Assembly (NCBI GenBank): GCA_001816835.1
Contig: MHDB01000041.1
Coordinates: 1 to 28,878, forward strand
Direction of reading: 5' to 3'
DNA from: Candidatus Woykebacteria bacterium RIFCSPLOWO2_01_FULL_43_14
Lineage (GTDB): Bacteria > Patescibacteriota > Microgenomatia > Woykebacterales > 2-01-FULL-43-14
DNA length: 28,878 nt
Under the pieces are notes generated by a model, which ran no database searches, was not told where the DNA came from, and was given only the letters and a program-made list of their open reading frames with translations. How positions within the stretch are numbered: the stretch's first letter is position 1; every line of letters starts with the position of its first letter. Shown piece by piece: positions 22,327 through 28,878 of this stretch. Position numbers and translations under genes: made by a program.

Positions 22327-23529
22327 TTAACTAATTATTCCTCCACCTAGGACTACATTTTTAGCATAGAGTACGACACTTTGTCCAGGACTTATCGCCC
22401 GCTGGTCTTTTTCAAACTCGACCTGAATTCTGTCTTTAGTAATTTTGTTAACTACAGCATCTTGTAAAGCTTGTAAGTGTCGGATCCGAGCTTTTACTTT
22501 CAAAGGAAATTCTGGTTCGACTCCTGAGACCCAGTGAGTATCTCGGGCGGTTAATGACTTAGAATACAGTTTATCCTCTTGGTTAAGCGGTGCAACGACT
22601 AGTATGTTTTCCCTGACTTTTTTGTCGACTACATAATATGGGATTCCTCCTCCGATCTTCAAACCCTCCCTCTGTCCAAGCGTGTAGAAATAAATACCGT
22701 CATGGGTACCCAAGACCTTGCCTTTAAGGTCCTTGATTTCCCCTGTTTTTTTAGGGAGTCGACGTGATAGAAACTCACGAATCTTAACTTCCCCAACGAA
22801 ACAAATTCCTTGGGAATCTGGTTTGGCATGAACTGGGACGCCCAATGTTTTAGCAATTTCCCGGATTTCTTTTTTATAGAAATTACCTAAGGGCAAAAGT
22901 ACGCGGGCCAGTTGCTCCTGAGTAAACGTGTACAGGAAGTACGACTGATCCTTGGTCTGGTCAATACCCGCAACTAGTTCGTATTTGTCAGGCCGAATCC
23001 TGAAAATGTCATTCCGAACTTGTTTCGGAATCTCTTTAGATCCTGAAACGAGTTCAGGATGGTTGAGAAAAATTTTTCTGACCCCTGCATAGTGGCCGGT
23101 AGCTATATAGTCTAACCCAAGTTTTAAGGCCTCGTCCAGAAATATTTTAAACTTGATCTCTTTATTGCACATAATATCTGGATTTGGGGTTCGACCGGAC
23201 TCATATTCCTGATAAAAATAGTCAATTACTTTTTCCCGATACTCTTTTTCAAAATCAAAGACATGGAAAGGAATCCCAAGCTTTAAGGCGACTTTCAAAG
23301 CATCCGCTCGATCGTCGACACCTCTACAATCTCTTGGGTCAGACCAGTTTTTCATATACAAACCAGTCACATTTGCGCCAGCGGTTTTGAACAAAGCAGC
23401 GACCGTGGAGCTATCAACCCCACCACTCATCGCCACACCAATTTTTTTGCCAAGTAAAAACTCCTCGGAAATGTTCATCCGTTTAAGATAGTCAGCGATA
23501 TTTAACCTGGTCGGAGTGTCAACACTCAT
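22327..23529 (-). CDS. mnmA: tRNA-specific 2-thiouridylase MnmA
   Basis: This 400-residue enzyme thiolates U34 of tRNAs for Lys, Glu and Gln, using ATP and a persulfide donor. The PP-loop SGGVDSS is at 35-41, the first catalytic Cys is C121 in TPNPDIMCN, the second is C243 in SQGICFVG, and the C-terminal domain has TLGQREGLKIGG. The N-terminus is about 25 residues longer than usual. An 18-residue insertion (157-174, HPELVSGSKEIPKQVRND) is encoded by a palindromic repeat and sits in the variable loop between ATGHYAGVRK and the conserved KDQSYFLY region. A TAAAAT about nine bases before the ATG suggests a nearly leaderless transcript. Confidence 0.95.
   Translation of the reverse strand: MSVDTPTRLNIADYLKRMNISEEFLLGKKIGVAMSGGVDSSTVAALFKTAGANVTGLYMKNWSDPRDCRGVDDRADALKVALKLGIPFHVFDFEKEYREKVIDYFYQEYESGRTPNPDIMCNKEIKFKIFLDEALKLGLDYIATGHYAGVRKIFLNHPELVSGSKEIPKQVRNDIFRIRPDKYELVAGIDQTKDQSYFLYTFTQEQLARVLLPLGNFYKKEIREIAKTLGVPVHAKPDSQGICFVGEVKIREFLSRRLPKKTGEIKDLKGKVLGTHDGIYFYTLGQREGLKIGGGIPYYVVDKKVRENILVVAPLNQEDKLYSKSLTARDTHWVSGVEPEFPLKVKARIRHLQALQDAVVNKITKDRIQVEFEKDQRAISPGQSVVLYAKNVVLGGGIIS
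23010..23061. repeat. Palindromic repeat inserted in frame in mnmA
   Basis: Arms 23010-23032 and 23039-23061 match as inverted copies at 18 of 23 positions, and every mismatch is a transition, so in RNA most become G-U pairs. The sense translation HPELVSGS/IPKQVRND resembles a palindromic element I recall as dispersed in several bacterial groups and sometimes found in frame in genes, like Rickettsia palindromic elements. Confidence 0.75.
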
Positions 23530-23563
23530 AGAAGATGTATTTTAACACGAGGTAGGGAGAATT

Positions 23564-23971
23564 TTAAAATGACCCGCTGGGGGATTTTTTGATTGTAGGA
23601 GCGGTTTCGGCTGGTCCAGTTTGCACACCTTGAACCTGACTGGATCCGCTAGCTGATGGCGTGCTTGTTTTGGCAGAATTAGTCGCGGCCTTTGGTGAGG
23701 CACTAGGAGAAGAAGTTTTGGCCGAGCTCGTGGCGACTGGCGTGGCGGATTTGCTAGAGACATTAGGTGATGCTGAGCTTGTAGCTGGATTTGGAACTGA
23801 TGTCTTGGTCGGAATTGGGCTGGCGGGAGTAACATTAACTGAGCCTTTGGAGTCGGTAACAGATTCTCTAGGGAGAGTCGGTTTAGTCATAGACCCTAGA
23901 TAAAAACCACCCCCACCGGAGATTAAAGAGAATATCAAAACTAATAGTACAGTTCGTGGTGTATATTCCAT
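23564..23971 (-). CDS. Membrane-anchored Ser/Thr/Pro/Ala-rich surface protein
   Basis: This 135-residue protein has an N-terminal membrane anchor (TVLLVLIFSLISGGGGFYLG, about 7-26), followed by about 100 residues rich in Ser, Thr, Pro, Ala and Lys with SASP/TSSA-type low complexity, ending IKKSPSGSF. This looks like an extracytoplasmic stalk or linker; there is no catalytic domain. The GGGGxYLG anchor recurs in the 25619-25909 product. TATAAA ends six bases before the ATG, so it is probably leaderless. A perfect palindrome (23996-24007) lies in the promoter. The gene sits just upstream of mnmA, 34 nt away. Confidence 0.65.
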   Translation of the reverse strand: MEYTPRTVLLVLIFSLISGGGGFYLGSMTKPTLPRESVTDSKGSVNVTPASPIPTKTSVPNPATSSASPNVSSKSATPVATSSAKTSSPSASPKAATNSAKTSTPSASGSSQVQGVQTGPAETAPTIKKSPSGSF

Positions 23972-23995
23972 GGCAGATTTATATCAAGTCTAATT

Positions 23996-24007
23996 GTTAG
24001 ATCTAAC
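23996..24007. promoter_or_regulatory. Palindrome in the promoter of the 23564-23971 gene
   Basis: GTTAGATCTAAC, a perfect 12-bp palindrome, lies about 25-36 nt upstream of the start codon, next to a TTGACA on the minus strand. It may be an operator. Confidence 0.4.
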
Positions 24008-24057
24008 TATGTCAACTATTTAGGGTGACTTTTTGTTAAGACTAATCACTGTCAAGG

Positions 24058-25617
24058 TTACTGGGGAATCGAACTTGGAGCGGGTTGTGTCGTACCAAAA
24101 TTAGGCTGGTCAAATCCTGAAGGTGCGCTATTTGGAAAACCAGACTGATTTGGAACTTGATTAGTTGATCCGGAATAAGGGCGCGGTCCTTGATTGGAAA
24201 ATTCTCCAGGGGAGGTATTACCACCCGGTCCAAATTGACCACCTGGACCAAACCCAGGACCACCAGGTTGGCCACTCGGTCCAGGACCACCCGGGAACTC
24301 ACCGGGCTTTCTAAACCCACCATCACCTTGGTTAGGAAAATTACCTGCTCCGGGACCACCCCCACACTGAGAAGCGTTCTCGGGCTTAGTACAAAATGTT
24401 TGACACTCTTCAGGAGTTTTACAACCTCCTGGCCCACCATTTCCAGGACCAAATTGACCTGGACCCCCGGGTCCACCAGGACCACCCGGCCCTCCTGGGC
24501 CACCACCAAACTTTTGGCATTCTTCTTGATGTGTTTCACAATACGTCTGGCAAGACTCAGGCGAATTACACCCTCCCGGACCGCTGGTTCGACCATCCGG
24601 TCCCCGAGCACCCTCAGGACCTCCGCCGACCCCATACTTTCTAGCTACCTCAGAACACTTTTGTCTATTCTCAGGACTATCACAAAAAGTCCGGCATTCT
24701 TCTCCCTTACAACCCAACTCGGCCGCCATTTTTTGTTGATTTTCTCCTCCTGGACCTCTTGGATCACCTTTGGCAAGGCCATATTTACTCGCTATCTCAA
24801 AGCATTTTTGACGATTAGCCTCAGTCTGACAAAAAGTCTCACACGCCTCTCGACTGCAACCCAACTCTTTACCCATATTTTCCAAGGCCTCGTAGTTGGC
24901 CGGCGGTTCTCCTCTAGCTACCCCGTATTTCTTAGCCACCTCGAAACATTTTTGACGGTTTTCAGGCGCTTCACAAAAAGTCCGACATTCGTTCAAAGTA
25001 CAACCCAGCTCTTTTTGCATATTACTGGCAACTTCTGGTGATAGTCCATCGGGACCTCCTGGACCACCACCCTTAGGCTTGAAACCGTACTTATTAGCTA
25101 CAGCCATACATTTTTCGGCATTAGCTCTGTTTTCACAAAAAGCGCGGCAAGAATTCATATCGCTACAACCCAGCTCATTCATCATTTTCTTAACCGTCGC
25201 CGAATCGACTCCTTCAGGACCACCTTGGCCAGATTGATCTTTGGGCTTAAGATTATTCTTTTCAGCAAAGGCTACGCAAGACTCAATATTCTCAGGATCT
25301 TCACAAAAACTACGGCATTCGGTGAAAGAAGCACAATTTCCAAGTTCCGCTACGGGAAATTTTATCTGGGGTCCCCCGCTGGTTCCCTGTGACTCATTAT
25401 ACTTACCCAGCTTATTCGATTGAGCAAAGCTGTCACAAGCACCAAAATTCTTTTCATCCTGACAAAAATCCCTGCACTCCTCAACACTCCCACAGCCTCC
25501 TAGTTCTCTAATGGGAAAGCTAATATTTGGGGTTTGGGCAGATACATTGGAAGAAAAGGCAAATAAAACAACTAAAATAAGGGGGGTATATATTAAAAGT
25601 TTTTTAGGTTGGAACAT
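24058..25617 (-). CDS. Secreted protein with eight 4-Cys modules and GPGG repeats
   Basis: The 519-residue product begins with a clear signal peptide (LLIYTPLILVVLFAFSSNVSA, cleavage likely near residue 27). Then come eight modules of the pattern C-x4/5-C-x3-C-x5-8-C: six of the LGC...C..FC..PEN...C..vA.KyG type (about residues 38-330) and two shorter GGC...C..FC ones. From about residue 280 they are separated and followed by Gly/Pro-rich spacers (GGPGGPGGPGG), ending in a long Gly/Pro/Asn/Gln/Ser-rich tail. Disulfide-linked repeats on a flexible stalk would suit a surface or secreted binding protein. No known family is assigned. The gene follows the 25619-25909 gene after a single base. Confidence 0.75.
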   Translation of the reverse strand: MFQPKKLLIYTPLILVVLFAFSSNVSAQTPNISFPIRELGGCGSVEECRDFCQDEKNFGACDSFAQSNKLGKYNESQGTSGGPQIKFPVAELGNCASFTECRSFCEDPENIESCVAFAEKNNLKPKDQSGQGGPEGVDSATVKKMMNELGCSDMNSCRAFCENRANAEKCMAVANKYGFKPKGGGPGGPDGLSPEVASNMQKELGCTLNECRTFCEAPENRQKCFEVAKKYGVARGEPPANYEALENMGKELGCSREACETFCQTEANRQKCFEIASKYGLAKGDPRGPGGENQQKMAAELGCKGEECRTFCDSPENRQKCSEVARKYGVGGGPEGARGPDGRTSGPGGCNSPESCQTYCETHQEECQKFGGGPGGPGGPGGPGGPGQFGPGNGGPGGCKTPEECQTFCTKPENASQCGGGPGAGNFPNQGDGGFRKPGEFPGGPGPSGQPGGPGFGPGGQFGPGGNTSPGEFSNQGPRPYSGSTNQVPNQSGFPNSAPSGFDQPNFGTTQPAPSSIPQ

Positions 25618-25618
25618 T

Positions 25619-25909
25619 TTAGTAAGCTATCTTTCCCTTTGTCTTGGGACTTCTGTAGTCAAACTGGTCCAAGCCATCAAAAGGGTTTACGTACTCAGTG
25701 GAAACACCTTTGACGTTAGTAAAGGGGTTTTCATAACCAAAAGGGTTGGTCGAAGCGCTATCAGTTGCAAAAGGATTAACCGTCTCTGAAGAAGTGTCCG
25801 TCTTGGATGCGGTTGACAAACCAAAACCACTCATTCCTAAGTAATAACCGCCCCCACCAGCTAAAACAGCAACAACTAAAACTATCAGCACTATTTTTGT
25901 CATATTCAT
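25619..25909 (-). CDS. Small membrane-anchored protein with NPF repeats
   Basis: This 96-residue protein has an N-terminal anchor IVLIVLVVAVLAGGGGYYLG (about 6-25), followed by a short exported tail with four Asn-Pro-Phe units (VNPFAT, TNPFGY, ENPFTN, VNPFDG) and a basic end. It shares the GGGGxYLG anchor with the 23564-23971 product. The ATG follows AGGAGG. Its stop and the ATG of the Cys-module gene are one base apart, so the two are co-translated. The NPF units may be a binding motif; that is inference. Confidence 0.65.
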   Translation of the reverse strand: MNMTKIVLIVLVVAVLAGGGGYYLGMSGFGLSTASKTDTSSETVNPFATDSASTNPFGYENPFTNVKGVSTEYVNPFDGLDQFDYRSPKTKGKIAY

Positions 25910-25945
25910 GGCAGGCCTCCTAATTGTGTAATGAAATCTTATGAT

Positions 25946-26917
25946 CTACCCGTTGACTTTGTCAAGAGTGACTCTAGCCTTTTTTTGTGCCTGGATCGCG
26001 AGATCAAGAGCTGTCAAGATACGTTGATCTGACAAAATAAAACTTTCCCCCGAAACCCGATTCAGAAAGTCTTCAAAGCACGATTTTATCAAATCTAAAT
26101 ACTCTTCTTCATGGTTTTGTTTAGTGTTAAAAGAGTCTATAATCTCCCCTTTTTGAAATATTTTGTACTTGAGGGGGACCCACCCGTTCACTAATATTTG
26201 CGCGTTGGTAGTCGTGATCACTACCTTGCATCCCGGATTTGGAGACATGAGATCATGATTAATGCTAACCTTGGCATTTCCGTAACTAAGCTTTAGCTCT
26301 GTCGAACAAGTTTTACCGTTAACGATTTTTTCCGAGGACGACACGAGCCCACCCTTGCCCAACAAGTAGTTTGCTATATATATAAAATGGTAGCTAGAGT
26401 TAAGAAACCAACCGCCGCTTTTTTCAATATTCCAAAACCAGGGCGTCGTAATTTCGCCTTCGCGGGCCAAATTATGAACCATAATGCTCCTCACTTCTCC
26501 ATAAACCCGTTGATCAAGCAATCTCTTAAGTCTTGTATATATTTTACTAAAAATTAGCGGGTGGTCTGATCCTAAAACTACGTGTTTGTCTTTAGCAAGA
26601 GCAAAAAGTTCTTCAGCTTGACCTAATTCCAAAGTCAGTGGTTTTTCACAAAAAACGTGTTTGTCAGCACTTAGACAGTTCTTTGCCTGATCATAATGGA
26701 GGTAATTTGGAGTATTTAGGATAACGATATCAACTTGAGAATCTTTACGCAGCTTGTCAAAGGACGCGTAACTTTTGACGCCAAGCTCTTTAGCCAGTCT
26801 TGAGCCAACCGGAGACACATCGTGAAAACCAACAATACGACAGTTCTTTAAGTTCTGATAGGCTTTTAAGCTAAACTCCCCAAAAGCTCCCAGTCCGACA
26901 ATACCTAAACCAAACAT
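25946..26917 (-). CDS. Gfo/Idh/MocA-family NAD(P)-dependent oxidoreductase
   Basis: The 323-residue protein has a Rossmann domain with GIVGLGAFG near the N-terminus, NTPNYLH and the hallmark CEKPL (about residues 89-93), then an alpha/beta substrate domain (WFWNIEKSGGWFLNSSYHFIYI with the His of the usual GGxxxDxGxH region). Members oxidise or reduce sugars and sugar nucleotides. The Asp of that last motif is not obvious here (SGGWFLNSSYH), so activity could differ. The gene starts five bases after the ZIP gene and is the third gene of that unit. A surface-polysaccharide role would fit the neighbours but is not shown. Confidence 0.88.
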   Translation of the reverse strand: MFGLGIVGLGAFGEFSLKAYQNLKNCRIVGFHDVSPVGSRLAKELGVKSYASFDKLRKDSQVDIVILNTPNYLHYDQAKNCLSADKHVFCEKPLTLELGQAEELFALAKDKHVVLGSDHPLIFSKIYTRLKRLLDQRVYGEVRSIMVHNLAREGEITTPWFWNIEKSGGWFLNSSYHFIYIANYLLGKGGLVSSSEKIVNGKTCSTELKLSYGNAKVSINHDLMSPNPGCKVVITTTNAQILVNGWVPLKYKIFQKGEIIDSFNTKQNHEEEYLDLIKSCFEDFLNRVSGESFILSDQRILTALDLAIQAQKKARVTLDKVNG

Positions 26918-26922
26918 ATGCT

Positions 26923-27666
26923 TTATTCGTAAACCTTGGCAACCCAGATCAAAATAACCCCACCCAGAAAAAGCAGAGTTTGTATGAGAGCACTTTTCTG
27001 ACGAAAAGACTTATGGACTTCTGGTATCAAATCACTACAAGAAATGTAGATAAACATCCCAGCGCCCAAAGCTAATGAATAAGGAATCAAACTTGTAAGT
27101 GAGGAAAGGAAGAAATAACCCATCAGACCCCCTAAAACAGAGGCCAAAGCGGAAATGAGATTGTAAAGCACAATTCGCCATTTTTTCATCCCCCCATAAA
27201 GCAGTACTGTAAAGTCACTAATCTCCTGAGGTATTTCGTGAAGAACAATCGCAGCACTAGTTGTCAAACCCAGTACTGGGTTTACCAAAAAGCTTCCCGC
27301 CACCAAGACTCCATCAAGAAAGTTGTGAAAAGTGTCCCCAATCAAAATAAGACTAGTGGAAGGCGCAGTTTCCTCATCACTTTTACCGTGATGATGGTGG
27401 AACCAGAGTAAATAACGCTCAATGAAAAAGAATATCATTACCCCAGTTAACACAAATGGTAGCACGCTCTCAGGGTTTTGAGAAAGCTCTATTGACTCAG
27501 GTAGTAGGTCAAGAAAAGCTGTCGCCAGCAAGGTACCTGCGGCAAAACTAACCAGAGACAAGGAAACTGACTCGCTCAACCCTTTTTTAGCCAGCAGCAG
27601 TAAACCGCCGATTAAGCCTAGAGCACTACTTATTAGAGTCGCCAGGAGTATTAAGGTTAATGTCAT
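26923..27666 (-). CDS. ZIP-family metal transporter (GufA type)
   Basis: The 247-residue protein has eight predicted membrane spans. The metal-binding signatures are HNFLDGV in span 4 and HEIPQEISDF in span 5, as in GufA/ZupT-like ZIP proteins that import Zn2+ and related divalent ions. A His-rich loop FHHHHGKSDEE (about 91-101) precedes them. Length and motifs are complete. The ATG lies one base after the stop of the upstream membrane-protein gene, implying coupling. Confidence 0.93.
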   Translation of the reverse strand: MTLTLILLATLISSALGLIGGLLLLAKKGLSESVSLSLVSFAAGTLLATAFLDLLPESIELSQNPESVLPFVLTGVMIFFFIERYLLWFHHHHGKSDEETAPSTSLILIGDTFHNFLDGVLVAGSFLVNPVLGLTTSAAIVLHEIPQEISDFTVLLYGGMKKWRIVLYNLISALASVLGGLMGYFFLSSLTSLIPYSLALGAGMFIYISCSDLIPEVHKSFRQKSALIQTLLFLGGVILIWVAKVYE

Positions 27667-27667
27667 T

Positions 27668-28099
27668 TCAAAGACTCATCACCACTAAAGACATCATGAT
27701 TACAAAAAGCTGTAAGGCTATTCCAGGCAAAAAACGAACATATTTGCCGTAATGGTATTTATTGTGAACCAAAGTATATTTTTTTAACCTCTTGGGACTA
27801 TTATAAAGGGCGTTTAGAAGATTATGCGCATCAGGAATCGAAGCTGAAAGCCCACCCAGCCACATCATTTCCCAGTCAGAATTTCCCCAGGTTAGAATAG
27901 TAGCCAGGAAAATCGCCAGACCGACATCCAGAGCGGAAATAAAAACATCTTTCTTACTAATATCTTCAGTATCCAAGTCCCAATGGGGAACGCTATCCAA
28001 AATAAAATGCGATCCAATTGCTAAAGGAGCCACCATCCAAACTCGGTCAAACTGGGTCGCAATCGCTATTCCGACTAAGGCGTGTGGTGTTATTAGCAT
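27668..28099 (-). CDS. Small membrane protein with HxxxDxxPHWD motif
   Basis: This 143-residue protein is hydrophobic with about three or four spans. The N-terminus TPHALVGIAIATQF and the motif HFILDSVPHWD (about 33-43) resemble membrane-bound, metal-dependent hydrolase-like proteins of the YdjM type, where such His and Asp residues may hold a metal; SIPDAHNLLNAL carries a second Asp-His. The assignment is tentative. It is the first gene of the unit with the ZIP transporter and the oxidoreductase. TATTGT five bases before the ATG suggests a leaderless transcript. Confidence 0.6.
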   Translation of the reverse strand: MLITPHALVGIAIATQFDRVWMVAPLAIGSHFILDSVPHWDLDTEDISKKDVFISALDVGLAIFLATILTWGNSDWEMMWLGGLSASIPDAHNLLNALYNSPKRLKKYTLVHNKYHYGKYVRFLPGIALQLFVIMMSLVVMSL

Positions 28100-28192
28100 T
28101 TGTCACAATACCCCAGTTTTTGGAAATTGAAAATAAGCCTGGCTTGTTTCGAGTCGAATAATCGACTCCAAACTGAAAATTGAAAATTTCTA

Positions 28193-28837
28193 CTAGATTC
28201 CAACATAGTTATACATTTTGAATACAAGCCAAGTGATTAGGAGCGACATCAGAGCCCCAACTATTACCTGGCCCCAGGTATGTTTTTTTAGCTTGGTTCT
28301 AGCCCACCCCACTAAGGGTAGGAAAATAAAAAGCCAGGCTAGTTTCATCCCAAAAAGTCCGACCAAACTAGCGCAGAAAAAAGTAAAAAAACTGGAATGA
28401 AAACTAACTTTCCAGAAAAGAGTGGTTAGTGATAAAAATAATCCCAACAAAAACGCGGTTTGGCCAAAAACCAGCAACAAACTAGGAGCACTTAACCCCA
28501 GCAAAATTAAATTAAGTACTAGTAAAGAGAGCATCCCCACAAGCAGCACTTTGTATCTTTCTTTTCGTTCACTGATAAACCAATCGTGAATAACACCTTT
28601 TTTCATCCCGCGAAAAATATATAGTGCTGTTGGGACAATCGAGATCCCCATCACCAAAAGAAACCAAAAAGTCGCCTCCTTAAAGGTCATGGAAATACTT
28701 TTCAGAATGACTAAAAGGGTAACGATCGTAATAAGTAGAGGATCAGTAATCGTGGAAACAAACTCAGCAAGTTCGGTACCCAGACTATCTTTATCCTTTT
28801 TCCCGACCCTATCAAACCAAAATAACGGTATTCGCAT
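28193..28837 (-). CDS. PAP2-like membrane phosphatase
   Basis: The 214-residue protein has about five or six membrane spans. Residues KERYK (about 91-95) stand where the first phosphatase motif would be; KVSFHSSF has the His of the second motif, and GWARTKLKKHTWGQVIVGAL has the Arg and His of the third. The pattern fits the PAP2 / lipid phosphatase superfamily acting on isoprenoid or phosphatidyl pyrophosphates, though the first motif lacks the usual Arg-Pro. A -10 TACAAT (28844-28849) ends six bases before the ATG (leaderless). A 93-nt gap separates it from the next unit. Confidence 0.75.
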   Translation of the reverse strand: MRIPLFWFDRVGKKDKDSLGTELAEFVSTITDPLLITIVTLLVILKSISMTFKEATFWFLLVMGISIVPTALYIFRGMKKGVIHDWFISERKERYKVLLVGMLSLLVLNLILLGLSAPSLLLVFGQTAFLLGLFLSLTTLFWKVSFHSSFFTFFCASLVGLFGMKLAWLFIFLPLVGWARTKLKKHTWGQVIVGALMSLLITWLVFKMYNYVGI

Positions 28838-28843
28838 GAATTG

Positions 28844-28849
28844 ATTGTA
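28844..28849 (-). promoter_or_regulatory. -10 element of the PAP2-like gene
   Basis: TACAAT on the minus strand, six bases before the ATG at 28837, next to a GCATATATGC palindrome (28850-28859). Confidence 0.55.
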
Positions 28850-28878
28850 GCATATATGCTAAAATGTGGTGTACTTCA

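Noticed and set aside
24042..24635. 197-codon minus-strand ORF
   Set aside because: Another frame of the GPGG-rich tail of the Cys-module gene; low-complexity shadow.
24190..25041. 283-codon plus-strand ORF
   Set aside because: It is antisense to the Cys-module gene; its Thr/Ser/Arg-rich composition is the mirror of Gly/Pro/Cys codons, and the minus frame has a signal peptide and regular Cys modules.

Overview
The window reads as chromosomal DNA of a Candidate Phyla Radiation bacterium (Patescibacteria), most likely a Microgenomates-type lineage. This is an inference from the large insertions in both rRNA genes, the many small unassigned proteins, the leaderless promoters, and a gene set (ClpC, four-domain S1, MnmA, HIT, YwbE-like, DUF433/DUF5615) interleaved with lineage-specific surface proteins. 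TGA is used as a stop codon, so the code is the standard bacterial one. Nearly every gene lies on the minus strand; only the HIT protein, the YwbE-like protein and one doubtful small ORF are on the plus strand.

Layout. 1-440: non-coding, several hairpins and a terminator. 441-4113: an ATP-grasp-like protein, a HAD protein, a candidate small RNA, two overlapping small genes, a divergent HIT gene and a small unknown gene. 4225-7850: clpC and ribosomal protein S1. 7981-9993: small unknown genes, a YwbE-like gene and a DUF433/DUF5615 toxin-antitoxin pair. 10025-16578: a tRNA-Ala(TGC)-23S-5S unit with its own promoter and terminator. 16587-18715: a PH-domain protein, tRNA-Ile(GAT), a GNAT acetyltransferase and two small unknown genes. 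18776-21716: a separately promoted and terminated 16S rRNA gene. 21726-28837: a membrane protein, mnmA, three predicted surface or secreted proteins, a Gfo/Idh/MocA oxidoreductase, a ZIP metal transporter, a small membrane protein and a PAP2-like membrane protein.

The rRNA genes are the most remarkable part. The 23S gene spans about 5.6 kb instead of 2.9 kb. It carries three group I introns, each with a LAGLIDADG endonuclease ORF, at E. coli positions of about 1951, 2473 and 2656 (the last inside the sarcin-ricin loop). It also carries three copies of one ~140-nt hairpin-bounded repeat in variable helices. Subtracting all six leaves 2,901 nt, a normal 23S length. The 16S gene spans about 2.42 kb; one 905-nt insertion sits at the decoding site (E. 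coli ~1402/1403), and within it a 494-nt segment bounded by an 18-nt inverted repeat carries an S23-type four-helix-bundle ORF. Removing the insertion leaves 1,516 nt. 16S and 23S are separated by about 3 kb holding four protein genes, two tRNAs and several terminators and promoters, so they are transcribed apart, yet each keeps its own long processing stem.

Two gene styles alternate. Housekeeping and membrane genes mostly have a -10 box 6-7 nt before the start codon (leaderless), whereas the small unknown genes have strong Shine-Dalgarno sequences and often their own terminators. At 23.5-25.9 kb three adjacent genes encode exported proteins: a Cys-module/GPGG-rich secreted protein flanked by two proteins with the same GGGGxYLG membrane anchor.
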